64,000 nucleotides of DNA from Streptomyces sp. NBC_00344 (GCF_036088315.1 NZ_CP107996.1:4057001-4121000), one strand, 5' to 3'; positions 1 through 7,759 are shown, counted from the stretch's first letter. A program made the numbers and translations. Notes: a model not told the origin generated them from the letters alone.

Positions 1-156
1 CATGTTCGGCCGGCCACCACACACGTTGTCGGCGCAGCGGCGGCAGTTCCCGAACGGCACCTTCCCCGCTCGTAACGGCAGTACCGGCACCCCGGAGGCT
101 GCGAGGGAGAGCGCGGTAGCGAGGTGCTCTCGCCGAATGTCTGTCGGTTGGGTCAT
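1..156 (-). CDS. Prim-Pol type replication protein, N-terminal fragment (cut by window edge)
   Basis: Reading the minus strand from ATG at 156 gives 52 codons without a stop before the window edge, beginning MTQPTDIRREHLATALSLAA and continuing into a CRRC...C cysteine cluster. The pattern (GVPVLPLRAGKVPFGNCRRC) matches the start of bifunctional DNA primase/polymerase proteins of AICEs, which help initiate element replication. A GGAG sits 8-12 bases upstream of the ATG. The gene lies 95 bp downstream of the FtsK-like translocase on the same strand, the usual tra-to-rep arrangement. Family assignment rests on the short N-terminus and on context only. Confidence 0.6.
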   Translation of the reverse strand, partial: MTQPTDIRREHLATALSLAASGVPVLPLRAGKVPFGNCRRCADNVCGGRPNM

Positions 157-251
157 GCTGGAGGTCTCCAGTTCCGTATCAGCGTGCTGGATTGGCGGCG
201 GCCCCGGTTCTTGCCGGAAGGGGGGCCGCCGTTGTCGTTCGTCGGGGGTGG

Positions 252-2093
252 TCAGGCCGCTTGCTGGCCGGGCAGGAGTTGGCCGTCTGCGGTCCTGTGC
301 ACGGCTCGGTCGGCGGTGAGGGCCCTGATTTCGCGGGAGACGGTGCCCTTGTTGAGGCCGGTCCGGTCGGCCACGTCCTTGGCCGTCCGGGCCCCGGTCT
401 GAACGGCGGTCAGCACCTTGTCCCGGTTGCTCAGCGCCCCGGACGGTGTGGCGGTCTCCTTGACCAGGTGCAGGGGTCGCGGCGCCTGTCCGCCGGTTGC
501 CTGGTCGGGGGTCCAGATCGATTTGGGCAGTGCGCGTACTCCCGCGTCGTCGAGGGTCCAGGTGCGGAGCATGCGCGGCCCGTAGCCTTTGAGGTAGCCG
601 TGTCCTCGGTACTCGCGGCCGTCGGGGATCTGGTGCGGCGCGTAGTGCGCGCAGTCGTCGAGCGCGACCTGTGCTTGTGTCGTGCCGGCCACCCGCAGCG
701 AGAACCTGGTGAGGAGGTTGGGTGCGATCAGCTTGTGCACGCCTGGAGCGCTGCCGTCGGTGAGCGGGTACTGGGTGGCCCACCACAGAACGACGCCGCG
801 CGAGCGGCCGAGCGAGGACAGCTCGATCAGGCGTTGCAGCCGGTCTTTGTCCTTGCTGATCAGGGCCAGGATCACCTGTCCCTCATCCACGACGACGGTG
901 AGCTGACGTCCGTCCCACACGCTGATGCCGCGCTGCTTCATGTCCACCTTGCGGCGGGTCATCTCGGCGTGCGCATCGTCCACACCGGCCGTGATCTCGT
1001 CGCGTTCCACGGCGACGCGGCACGAGTGTTCCCAGATGTTGGCCTCTTCGCCCTTGCCGTCGATGAGGAGCAGGTCCCCGCGCAGGTGCGCGGTTGCCAT
1101 GAGCGGGCGGAACGACCAGGACTTGCCGGTGCCGGACGCGCCGGACACCAACAGCCGCTCATCGAACGGGATCAGGACCTCATCACCGGTCTCGGTGTCC
1201 AGACCGAGGCTCATCGCCATCGGATCGGCCGGGATGCGGTCCGGGGTCCACAGCGAGGAAACGCCCGCGGCTGCCGACCGAGTCGCCAATGTGAGGACGG
1301 CCCAGCCGCCGCGCGAGGCGGACGTGATCCGTATCCGCAGCGCGGTGCGGGCTCCGAGCAGGGCACGGACCGAGTCGGCCTTGTCCGCGAGCGTCTTGAC
1401 GGTCCACGTCCCGTCCAGCCGGATCTCACACCGGATGCCGCCCGGCTCCATGGCCGGGGGCGTGGTGACCGTGCCGGACAGGCCACGGTCGGGGGCGTGC
1501 TCCACCCAGTACGACGGGTCAAGCCGTTCCATGAGCTGACGCTCTTCCAGCGAGACGGACTCGTCCACCGGCACTCGCAGCGTGCGGCGACCGAGCGCGA
1601 GACCGGCCACGTTCGCGCCGACCAGTACGGCGGACGTGGCGGCCGGCCACAGGGCCAGGTGCGAGGCGGACATGAGCGCGGACGTGACGACCGTGGGCAC
1701 GGTGTGCAGCGAGTGCGCTTGAATCGCCCGGGCCTTGAGCGTGCTGGGGTAGTTCACCCGGGCGGCTTTGAGCTTGGCCCGGGTGTCGCGCTCGTGCCGC
1801 GCGGCTGCCTTGCTCGCCACCCGGGCGGCGCGGCGTCCGGCCGCGAACGGATTGTTCGACGCGGCGCGCGCGGTGAGTTGCTGCGACTTGGCGGTGGCCT
1901 GTGTGGAGCGTGCGGCGTTGTGCTCCTTCTGCGCCGCCATGAGCGCCTTGAGGTGCTCCGGGGTGCGCAGTTTGTCCCGACGGTCCGCCTCAAGGTCCCA
2001 GCGGACCGCGAACGGAACACAGACGGGCGCGAGTGAATCCAGCGCGTTGTTGGTGGTGTTGGCAGTGGTCGACCATGCTTGCTTCCAGTCCAC
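252..2093 (-). CDS. TraSA/FtsK-SpoIIIE-type conjugative DNA translocase
   Basis: The protein has 613 residues if GTG 2093 is used; GGAGG lies 8 bases upstream of it. A TTG at 2108 is in frame but sits on that ribosome site. One or two membrane segments are seen near residues 131-168. The FtsK/SpoIIIE ATPase follows, with Walker A GASGTGKS around 318-325 and Walker B LTVVVDEG around 398-405. The C-terminus carries a winged-helix-like segment (TAKDVADRTGLNKGTVSREI) resembling the DNA-reading gamma domain of FtsK. In AICEs and Streptomyces plasmids this single protein moves double-stranded DNA between mycelia. It is encoded between the Prim-Pol gene and the spread genes on the same strand. Confidence 0.85.
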   Translation of the reverse strand: MDWKQAWSTTANTTNNALDSLAPVCVPFAVRWDLEADRRDKLRTPEHLKALMAAQKEHNAARSTQATAKSQQLTARAASNNPFAAGRRAARVASKAAARHERDTRAKLKAARVNYPSTLKARAIQAHSLHTVPTVVTSALMSASHLALWPAATSAVLVGANVAGLALGRRTLRVPVDESVSLEERQLMERLDPSYWVEHAPDRGLSGTVTTPPAMEPGGIRCEIRLDGTWTVKTLADKADSVRALLGARTALRIRITSASRGGWAVLTLATRSAAAGVSSLWTPDRIPADPMAMSLGLDTETGDEVLIPFDERLLVSGASGTGKSWSFRPLMATAHLRGDLLLIDGKGEEANIWEHSCRVAVERDEITAGVDDAHAEMTRRKVDMKQRGISVWDGRQLTVVVDEGQVILALISKDKDRLQRLIELSSLGRSRGVVLWWATQYPLTDGSAPGVHKLIAPNLLTRFSLRVAGTTQAQVALDDCAHYAPHQIPDGREYRGHGYLKGYGPRMLRTWTLDDAGVRALPKSIWTPDQATGGQAPRPLHLVKETATPSGALSNRDKVLTAVQTGARTAKDVADRTGLNKGTVSREIRALTADRAVHRTADGQLLPGQQAA

Positions 2094-2160
2094 GAAAGGG
2101 TCCTCCAAGACCGTGGATGAGGGCCGGTGCGCCGTTGCGTGGCGTCACCGGCCCGCCCGA

Positions 2161-2217
2161 GTTGCAGGGGGGCGGGGCTGTCGGTTGCGTCGACAGCACC
2201 GGTTGAACCCCTGCAAC
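2161..2217. repeat. 10-bp inverted repeat upstream of tra gene
   Basis: GTTGCAGGGG at 2161-2170 is matched exactly by CCCCTGCAAC at 2208-2217, 37 bases apart. A further related half-site GTTGCAGAG is near 2235 and GTGCAACCCC near 2308. The cluster lies just upstream of the translocase start, where an operator or a non-coding transfer (clt-like) site would be expected. Which of these it is cannot be told from sequence. Confidence 0.5.
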
Positions 2218-2268
2218 CACCTGTGACCTGCGAAGTTGCAGAGTTGAGCGGTGGGGAGGGGTGGGGCC

Positions 2269-2288
2269 CTACGCGCACGCGCGCGTAG
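2269..2288. promoter_or_regulatory. 8-bp perfect hairpin in tra upstream region
   Basis: CTACGCGC (2269-2276) and GCGCGTAG (2281-2288) form a perfect stem around ACGC. It lies in the 313-bp gap between the translocase start and the next gene upstream, beside the GTTGCAGGGG repeats. A second short repeat, GGGTC-TG-GACCC, is at 2353-2364. Candidate operator or DNA-recognition site for the translocase. Confidence 0.4.
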
Positions 2289-2406
2289 AGCGGCGGAAAA
2301 TGGGGCCGTGCAACCCCCTCGCAGGGCCCTGTAAGGCCGTTCGCAGCCCTGGGGGTCTGGACCCACATGCGAGGGGGGTCAGGGCTTCTGCGGGGCGTAG
2401 GGCGGT

Positions 2407-2877
2407 TCAGTGTGTGGAGCGGCCGAACCACCGGTTGTTGACCGTGGTGTGGTGAACCGTGGTGGGGCGGCTGGTGCCGAGCAGGGCCGGGGCGAGCCGG
2501 GAGGCGACGACCGCGATCGCGGCCCACATCACCGCCGACCCGAGACCGGCCAACGCGCTGATGATCTGGCCTGCACCGATGAGGAGTTGCCCGGCCCCGA
2601 ATCCGGCGCCCCCGGCGAGCAGTCCACCGGCCGCGAGGCGCTGCGCACGCGGGTCGAGCAAGGGTTGCGGGGTGAGGTCCCGGGGCTGGTAGGCGGCGGG
2701 GGCACTCGGCAGGTGCTCCCGGAGCACGGCGACCATGCGCCCGTCCGGGGCGGGGACGTAGACGACGGTGCCCTGTTCGCCGTGCAGTCGCACCGCGCCG
2801 GTGAGGGGCGTATCTGGGATGGTCGGCCACCCGGGGAGGGGTGCCATGGCGGTCTCGCGGTATTCGGCGGCAGTCAC
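2407..2877 (-). CDS. Small membrane protein of AICE (DUF6251-like)
   Basis: 156 residues from GTG 2877, preceded by GAGAGGA. The N-terminal half is soluble, with a short beta-rich stretch (GTVVYVPAPDGRMVAVL). The C-terminal half is a glycine/alanine-rich hydrophobic region of about 55 residues (from LAAGGLLAGG to VVASRLAPALL) that can form two membrane helices. It resembles the uncharacterised DUF6251 group found in Streptomyces integrative elements. Position between the translocase and the other spread genes suggests a role in intramycelial plasmid spreading, but no function is shown by the sequence. Confidence 0.65.
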   Translation of the reverse strand: MTAAEYRETAMAPLPGWPTIPDTPLTGAVRLHGEQGTVVYVPAPDGRMVAVLREHLPSAPAAYQPRDLTPQPLLDPRAQRLAAGGLLAGGAGFGAGQLLIGAGQIISALAGLGSAVMWAAIAVVASRLAPALLGTSRPTTVHHTTVNNRWFGRSTH

Positions 2878-2896
2878 GATGTGGTCCTCTCGCTGG

Positions 2897-3253
2897 TCAA
2901 GCCGGGTGTTGGTTGGGGGAGTCAGCGCAGGGCACGCACATGCCGAGTGAGCGCGGGATGCAGTATCCGGCGTCTCGGTGGCAGTTCGGACAGGTCCGGC
3001 GCGCGGTCATGGCCTTGGCCAGCGCGGCGGCGCGGCCCGGCGTCATCGGGCGTACGGGCTTGGCGCTGTCGATGCGGTAGAGGTAGGCGACCAGCGGGCC
3101 CCGCCGTCGACGGGGGCGCTGGACTTCGGCGGCCACGTCCTGGCCCCCTGGACGCAGCCCCATCGCACGGAGCTGGCGCCGGGTGGCCATACCGTCCGGA
3201 GCAAGCCGCCACCGATACACAGGAAGCGAGCCACTGGCCGTTGCGGTGGTCAT
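2897..3253 (-). CDS. RRQRL-motif zinc-binding protein
   Basis: 118 residues. The N-terminus (VYRWRLAPDGMATRRQLRAM) carries the RRQL-type motif that names this AICE family. The C-terminus holds a four-cysteine zinc knuckle: CPNC followed by C...C in YCIPRSLGMCVPCAD. The start ATG overlaps the stop of the preceding DUF2637 gene (TGATG), so the two are translationally coupled. The basic middle (RPRRRRG) suggests nucleic-acid contact. The role in transfer is not established. Confidence 0.75.
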   Translation of the reverse strand: MTTATASGSLPVYRWRLAPDGMATRRQLRAMGLRPGGQDVAAEVQRPRRRRGPLVAYLYRIDSAKPVRPMTPGRAAALAKAMTARRTCPNCHRDAGYCIPRSLGMCVPCADSPNQHPA

Positions 3254-4251
3254 CAGCGGCCTGCGACGGAGACGCCGTTGACGGGCTCACGGAGTTCGGC
3301 GTAGCGGCTGGAGATCCAGCCGACCGACCAGCCGCACAGCTCGGCGGCGGTCCGCACCGACATGCCCTCCGCATGAGCGGCGGCCACGATGGCACGCGCG
3401 TCGTCCTCCGACAGCTTCTCCGTGACGGGCCCGGCGGACAGAAGCGCGGCGCGTTCACGCGCGGCCCGCTCCTCACGCTCCTGCCGTTCACGGCCCTCCC
3501 GCTCGGCAAGCTCGCGCTGCTCCCGCCTGGCGTGTTCGGTGGCCTCTTGTTCACGGCGTTCACGCTCCCGTTCACGCTGTTCACGCTCGCGCTCGACGCG
3601 TTCACGCTCGTCCCGCTCCGCTTGTTCGCGGGCCTGCTCGCGCTCGCGTTCCTCACGCCGAGCGGCGGTCTCCCGCTCGGTCTGTTCACGGGCCATGCGG
3701 GCTTCCTGCTCCCGCTGTTCACGCGCCAACGCCGCTGTGTGCTCGCGTTCCTCACGGGCCCGGCGGGTGGCCTCCTCCCGCCGCTCGATGGCGGCGCGTT
3801 CACGGGCTTCCCGCTCGGCTTGCTGCTTGGCCTCCAGCGCCACCACGGCCGCCGTAATCGCCCGACGGTAGGCGAGTCCGGTCTCCGCCGTGACGATCAG
3901 CAGCAGCGGCGCGACCGCGTGCACGGCCACGCCCACCAGGTCGTTCTTCAGTGCGGAGTCGGCCACGTTGAGGGCGAGCGTCATGCAGCCGGTCATCCAC
4001 CGCAGCGCAATGGGCCACCGCCCGCCGTTGCCCCCGAGCCGGGCGAGCACCGCGTCCAGGCGGACCACGATGACCACGGCCGCATCCACTACCAGGGGCA
4101 AGATGGGGGCCGTCCAGCCCCACTTTTCGGGGGTGTGAGCGGAGGCGAGCGGGGTGACGGTGAGGATCGAGTAGAGCATCGCGCCCGCCACGATCAGCCA
4201 CGTGCCGGCCGACAGGGCGCGCTCTGCTGAACGGATATGAACAGCGTTCAC
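3253..4251 (-). CDS. DUF2637 membrane protein with long charged coiled coil and HTH tail
   Basis: 332 residues from GTG 4251, overlapping the DUF6284 stop by GTGA. The first 125 residues form about four membrane helices of the DUF2637 (SpdB-like spread protein) type. Residues about 140-275 are almost entirely Arg/Glu/Ala/Gln (for example EEREHTAALAREQREQEARM) and predict one uninterrupted charged coiled coil. The last 45 residues look like a helix-turn-helix (MSVRTAAELCGWSVGWISSR). In related elements Spd proteins help plasmid spread from the first recipient compartment. The combination suggests a membrane-anchored DNA-binding or TraB-interacting factor, which is inference. Confidence 0.8.
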   Translation of the reverse strand: MNAVHIRSAERALSAGTWLIVAGAMLYSILTVTPLASAHTPEKWGWTAPILPLVVDAAVVIVVRLDAVLARLGGNGGRWPIALRWMTGCMTLALNVADSALKNDLVGVAVHAVAPLLLIVTAETGLAYRRAITAAVVALEAKQQAEREARERAAIERREEATRRAREEREHTAALAREQREQEARMAREQTERETAARREEREREQAREQAERDERERVEREREQRERERERREQEATEHARREQRELAEREGRERQEREERAARERAALLSAGPVTEKLSEDDARAIVAAAHAEGMSVRTAAELCGWSVGWISSRYAELREPVNGVSVAGR

Positions 4252-4511
4252 GCGGCACCGCCCGACTGCCCGGCGCGGCCGTTGACCTGCTCACGGTGAG
4301 CGGCGAGCACCCGGCGCCGAGCGCGGCGGATACGCCGCTCGTCCACCTCGGTGGGCGCCCGGTCGATGACGATGATCTGCGCGTCCAGCAGGTCGACGTC
4401 CGCCAGGATCAGCGGCATCTCCGCCTCGATCGCGTCCAGCTCCGCGTCCGTCGGCTCCATGAAGCCGGCGAATGCGGTAACAGCTTCCTGAACAGTGACG
4501 ATGTGCTTCAT
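4248..4511 (-). CDS. DUF6284 family protein
   Basis: 87 residues, start MKHIVTVQEAVTAFAGFMEP, mostly helical and acidic in the middle (DAELDAIEAEMPLILADVDL), ending in a basic stretch (RRIRRARRRVLAAHREQ). This is the DUF6284 family, small proteins of unknown function that head the spread operon of many Streptomyces AICEs. It is the first gene of a minus-strand run whose members overlap by 1-4 bases. It follows the structured leader at 4512-4741. Confidence 0.75.
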   Translation of the reverse strand: MKHIVTVQEAVTAFAGFMEPTDAELDAIEAEMPLILADVDLLDAQIIVIDRAPTEVDERRIRRARRRVLAAHREQVNGRAGQSGGAA

Positions 4512-4548
4512 TGGGTCGTGTTCCTCTCACGCAGGAACGGCCCGAAAA

Positions 4549-4578
4549 GCGGTCCCGGTGTTACAGCACCGGGGCCGC
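4549..4578 (-). terminator. Terminator-like hairpin with T run, before DUF6284
   Basis: On the minus strand the stem is GCGGCCCCGGTG / CACCGGGACCGC with one mismatch and loop CTGTAA, followed directly by TTTT. It lies 37 bases before the ATG at 4511. Such a position fits an attenuator rather than the end of a gene. Confidence 0.55.
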
Positions 4579-4642
4579 GCGCCGTTGTGGGGTGATCAGC
4601 CACGCAAGAAGCGCGGCCCGGCCGCCTGACAGCGGCCGGAGT

Positions 4643-4691
4643 GCCCCGGGCGAGATTCGATCTCGCGCCCTTCGCGGCTGGATGCCGGGGC
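4643..4691 (-). other. tRNA-like minihelix (acceptor stem plus T arm)
   Basis: On the minus strand, GCCCCGG (4691-4685) pairs perfectly with CCGGGGC (4649-4643) like an acceptor stem. Directly inside it are GCGAG / CTCGC (4666-4662 with 4654-4650) around the 7-base loop ATCGAAT, which looks like a T arm. An A follows at the discriminator position. Only 18 bases replace the D and anticodon arms, and these can fold only into a small GCC/GGC loop. It is therefore not a normal tRNA gene. Confidence 0.55.
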
Positions 4692-4850
4692 GGTGTGGTG
4701 TCTCCTTTGGGGTGTCGCGCCCGTATCAGGTAGCGCGGCATGACCCCGTTGTAGGCGTATGGAGACGTGACCTTTCGGTCTAAGCCCTCCCGAATGACCA
4801 GGGTCGGGGGCGCCCTCGGCCCGCTCTGTCCCGGGCCCCTTCGCCCCGTC

Positions 4851-4973
4851 CCCCTGTCTTATGACACAGGGGTATCGAGGCGCTGTAGCTATTGTCCGTA
4901 CAATGGCTACAGTCAGGATGTTGGCAGAGCCGTTGTCTGATCGCAAGGGCATTGGCCGTATTGACTGGACAAT
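4851..4973. promoter_or_regulatory. Inverted-repeat operators between spread operon and GntR gene
   Basis: Three inverted repeats lie in the divergent region. CCCCTGT / ACAGGGG is at 4851-4857 and 4866-4872. CTGTAGCTATTGT / ACAATGGCTACAG is at 4883-4895 and 4900-4912 (12 of 13 positions match). A weaker ATTG / CAAT pair is at 4960-4973. The central one is the best candidate operator for the GntR-type (KorSA-like) repressor encoded just downstream at 5009. Confidence 0.6.
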
Positions 4974-5008
4974 GCAGTCAGCCTGCGGCTTCTATGGGAG
5001 GCATGGCA

Positions 5009-5785
5009 GTGACCCGACTCGGGCGAAACCCGATGTACCAGCAGATTGCGGACGCGTTGCGGGAGCAGATCACGTCTGGAGATCTCGCGCCGGACGCGAA
5101 ACTTCCGACGGAAGCGGAGATGCGCGACCGGTACGGCGTGTCGCGCGAGACCGTACGCAAGGCGCTCGCTCAGCTCGTGAACGAGGGGCTTGTCGTCTCA
5201 GCCCGTCCCCAGGGTCACTTCGTTCGGCGACGTCGACCGATGGTGTTCCGCCCTCAGGCGGAGTTCCGGAAGCGGCCGTACTCGCCGGAGATGGACGCCT
5301 TTATGACCGAGTACTCGGCAGAGGGGCGCGAGCCGCGGCAGGAAATCGAGGTGGCCATCGTGGAGCCGCCCGAGGATGTCGCCAAGCGACTGCGCCTTGA
5401 ACCGGGCGAACTTGTAGCGGTCCGGAAGCGGGTCCGCTATCTCGACGGCGAGCCCTTCAACATCAATGACAGCTACTTCCCGCTCTCGATCGTTCGGGAT
5501 TCAGAGATCATGCGTCCGGAAGACATCGTCCGTGGCGCTAATGAAGTACTGGGCGAACTGGGGTATCGGCAGGTCCGGGCGCTGGATGAGCTGTACGTCC
5601 GGATGCCCACACCGGAGCAAGTGCGCCGCCTTGACCTCGGCCCCGGAACGCCGATCGGTGTCCACGTCATCACCGGACATACGGCTGAGGGGCAGCCCGT
5701 GCGGGTCGCGGTCACTGTGCTCCCCGGCGACCGGCACGTGATCTCCTACGAGCGACAGCGCGAAGAACCGAACGAGGATGTATGA
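5009..5785 (+). CDS. GntR-family repressor (KorSA-like)
   Basis: 258 residues from GTG 5009, which has GGGAGG seven bases upstream; ATG 5003 is in frame but too close to that site. The N-terminus is a GntR winged helix (YQQIADALREQITSGDLAPD, then SRETVRKALAQL), and the rest is a UTRA-type ligand-binding domain. In pSAM2 the GntR protein KorSA represses the element's activation genes. Here the gene is divergent from the spread operon across paired inverted repeats and overlaps the following GNAT gene by ATGA. Autoregulation and control of the divergent operon are inferred. Confidence 0.85.
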   Translation: MTRLGRNPMYQQIADALREQITSGDLAPDAKLPTEAEMRDRYGVSRETVRKALAQLVNEGLVVSARPQGHFVRRRRPMVFRPQAEFRKRPYSPEMDAFMTEYSAEGREPRQEIEVAIVEPPEDVAKRLRLEPGELVAVRKRVRYLDGEPFNINDSYFPLSIVRDSEIMRPEDIVRGANEVLGELGYRQVRALDELYVRMPTPEQVRRLDLGPGTPIGVHVITGHTAEGQPVRVAVTVLPGDRHVISYERQREEPNEDV

Positions 5786-6303
5786 CGGATCTACTCATCC
5801 GTCCCGGTCGCCTGGATGAATTGGGCACCGTGGAGGGGCTGCTGCGCGAGGCGTCCATGTGGCTCGCCTCGCGCGGCATCGATCAGTGGCAGTACCCCCC
5901 GCACCGTGATCGCATCATGGCTGCCTTGGAACGGGGTGTGTGTTTCCTCGCCTTTGAGGATGGCGAGCCGATCGCGACCATCCAAGTGGACGACTTTGCG
6001 GACTCGGAGTTCTGGACCCTGGAAGATGATGCGGGCGCAGCGCTCTATGTGCACCGCATGACTGTCAGCAGGCACGCGGCCAGCCGTGATGTCGGGGCGA
6101 AGTTGTTGGATTGGGCTGCGGGACGGGCTGCAGCGCAGGGCAAGCGATGGCTGCGCCTGGACGCGTGGAAGGACAACGAAGGGCTGCACCGGTACTACGA
6201 GGGAGCAGGCTTCACTCTTATACGCATTGTGGACCTTCCGCATCGCAGGTCAGGAGCTCTGTTTCAGCGCCCGTCCGAATCCGATCCCGAGGCAAACGAG
6301 TAA
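5782..6303 (+). CDS. GNAT family N-acetyltransferase
   Basis: 173 residues beginning MTDLLIRPGRLDELGTVEGL. A GNAT fold is indicated by the beta-strand with MTVSRHAASRDVGAKLLDWA (acetyl-CoA binding, though the usual R/Q-x-x-G-x-G/A loop is modified to SRDVGA) and the closing LRLDAWKDNEGLHRYYEGAG motif. The start ATG overlaps the GntR stop, so the pair is co-translated. GNAT cargo next to the repressor is common in AICEs. The substrate is unknown. Confidence 0.8.
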   Translation: MTDLLIRPGRLDELGTVEGLLREASMWLASRGIDQWQYPPHRDRIMAALERGVCFLAFEDGEPIATIQVDDFADSEFWTLEDDAGAALYVHRMTVSRHAASRDVGAKLLDWAAGRAAAQGKRWLRLDAWKDNEGLHRYYEGAGFTLIRIVDLPHRRSGALFQRPSESDPEANE

Positions 6304-6919
6304 CCGGCGGCAGACGCCGGAGGTCGGCCAGGGCGGGGGCCTGCCGCGAGAATCCGTCGTACTTCGGTCCGGAGGCCAACCTTCAGGCCGCAACTTGTCG
6401 ACGGTCTGTGCAAGGGCGGCCTCATCGGCGGATCTGCCCGCGCAAACGAAGCCCCACCCCGGACTGGGCACAGCCCAGCCCAGTGCACCACTTGGTGGAC
6501 GCTGAGATCGACATCATCATCATCATCAAGGGAGACCACGACTTCGACGATGAGAGAACCAAGGTCGCCGACTTCACCAAGCGAATCAAGAACGGCTCCG
6601 AGAGGAAGCAGGCACCCTCAAGCCCCTTCCCGGGCTCTTCACCTGGGCATGTGAAGCCCAGGTTGCCCCACAACGGCTGACCGCTTCTTTTGGGACTTCG
6701 ACCAGCGCGGCCGCGCTGAACCCCTCGGAGACGCGGGGACTTGACCTCCAATGCGCACTGGGTTGTCGGAGGCGTAGGTCAAGATGTGTGTGCGTCACCG
6801 CGACGCCCCAGCGACGAAGGAAGACCCCGAACCGCGGCCTTGCTGGCCGGCAGCCGCTACTCGGGGCCCTCACTTCATCTGTCGTCGGGACCGCACCACC
6901 GCGCAGGAAGCGAGATTCC
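6304..6919. other. Gene-poor stretch, likely distal part of the AICE
   Basis: No convincing gene is seen in these 616 bases. They hold a short ATC trinucleotide run near 6513-6528 and a perfect 8-bp hairpin ACCTGGGC / GCCCAGGT at 6641-6648 and 6656-6663, which could end transcription of the GNAT gene. Open frames crossing the region lack ribosome sites and family resemblance. The element's right attachment site may lie here or in 7247-7777, but no tRNA 3' end is recognisable. Confidence 0.4.
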
Positions 6920-7246
6920 GTGACTACAACCGAAGGTACCGCAGAGCACTGTCAGAGCCCTGGTCGTGGGCCCGTATGGATCGCAGTCGCCGCTGTGGCT
7001 GCGAGCATACCGACCATGGTCATCTTGGCCTTGACTGGGCATTCGGCAGAGGCGCAGCTCGCGGGAGGGATCGGTGTCGGCATGATCGCGCCGATCACGG
7101 CCCTCCTGGCCCAGCTCGGCCGAGGAGACCAGGGCGACCGGCCTGAACCTCCGACCCCGACCACTACGCCCAGCCCCATCCAGCTCACAGTCCACGTTCA
7201 TCAGTCAGCCGTTGACTACCGTCCCGTCGGCCCGCCCGGCCAGTAG
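6920..7246 (+). CDS. Small hypothetical membrane protein
   Basis: 108 residues from GTG 6920 with AGGAAG upstream. Residues about 17-37 (VWIAVAAVAASIPTMVILAL) and about 44-64 (LAGGIGVGMIAPITALLAQL) form two hydrophobic helices. A Pro/Thr-rich tail (RPEPPTPTTTPSPIQLTVHV) follows. No family was recognised. It stands alone between the GNAT gene and the housekeeping genes, so it could be AICE cargo or chromosomal. Confidence 0.5.
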   Translation: MTTTEGTAEHCQSPGRGPVWIAVAAVAASIPTMVILALTGHSAEAQLAGGIGVGMIAPITALLAQLGRGDQGDRPEPPTPTTTPSPIQLTVHVHQSAVDYRPVGPPGQ

Positions 7247-7759
7247 AGGTTGCGGCTGTGGCCTGGCGACTACGGGCCACAGCATTGGCCGCTTAGCCGC
7301 TCTACGCGAAGTTGAGCCGGGCCCGCAAGGTCTGAACCGAGGCAGGCGGCTCCAGGGCAGAGGGCCGAGCGGCGTGATACCGGCGCCTTGCCTTACCTGG
7401 GCCCCGCTACCCCGATGTCCATGCCGTCCGCAGTCCTCCTCAGCTCACCGTTTGCGCCCACTGCCGCATCCAGCGACAGCGCCCAGTGCATAGGAGCTGA
7501 GGGCGGCTCGCGTGACAGCACGGACCGGGCAACCTGAAGAGTTCAGGAACTGGACACGAGCTCATCGTCCAGGAGTGTGCCGTCGAGTACCTCTACGACG
7601 AGCCACACTCTGTCTCGCGCTAGGGCAATGGAGCGGTGTGGACTGATCGTTGAGTGAGTGAAGCCTGTGCCGGGCCGTCCCTGGGCCGTCCGAAGGCGAC
7701 CTACGACAACCACGAACGACCGACAACGACCACGAGGGCTCGGCAGCCTGCCGGGCCCT
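7247..7759. other. Non-coding stretch between AICE side and pmt
   Basis: No complete gene is seen. A short open stretch ending TAG near 7621 (reading ELIVQECAVEYLYDEPHSVS) looks protein-like and may be the tail of a decayed gene. No tRNA, transposase or clear direct repeat is visible. Confidence 0.35.

Larger units (their letters stand above)
4512..4741 (-). promoter_or_regulatory. Structured leader of the AICE spread operon
   Basis: The 230 bases ahead of the DUF6284 start contain three separate strong hairpins when read on the minus strand: a tRNA-like minihelix at 4643-4691, CCGGCCGC/GCGGCCGG at 4618-4639, and a 12-bp near-perfect stem at 4549-4578 followed by TTTT. The last resembles an intrinsic terminator placed before the first gene, so transcript read-through may be controlled here. 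A 77-codon open frame crosses the leader but would be interrupted by these structures and has no recognisable protein. Confidence 0.5.

Noticed and set aside
2410..4230. 606-codon plus-strand frame across the spread genes
   Set aside because: Antisense to four overlapping minus-strand genes with family matches; no ribosome site or domain.
4643..4691. A normal tRNA gene
   Set aside because: Only 49 bases long, without D and anticodon arms; kept as a tRNA-like element instead.
4508..4741. 77-codon frame starting MPRYLIRARHPKGD in the spread-operon leader
   Set aside because: No ribosome site or known family; it crosses three strong hairpins and the tRNA-like element. It cannot be fully excluded as a leader peptide.
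6111..6680. 189-codon plus-strand frame over the GNAT end and the gene-poor region
   Set aside because: It starts inside the GNAT gene, lacks a ribosome site and shows no family; only a short IIII-rich stretch looks unusual.
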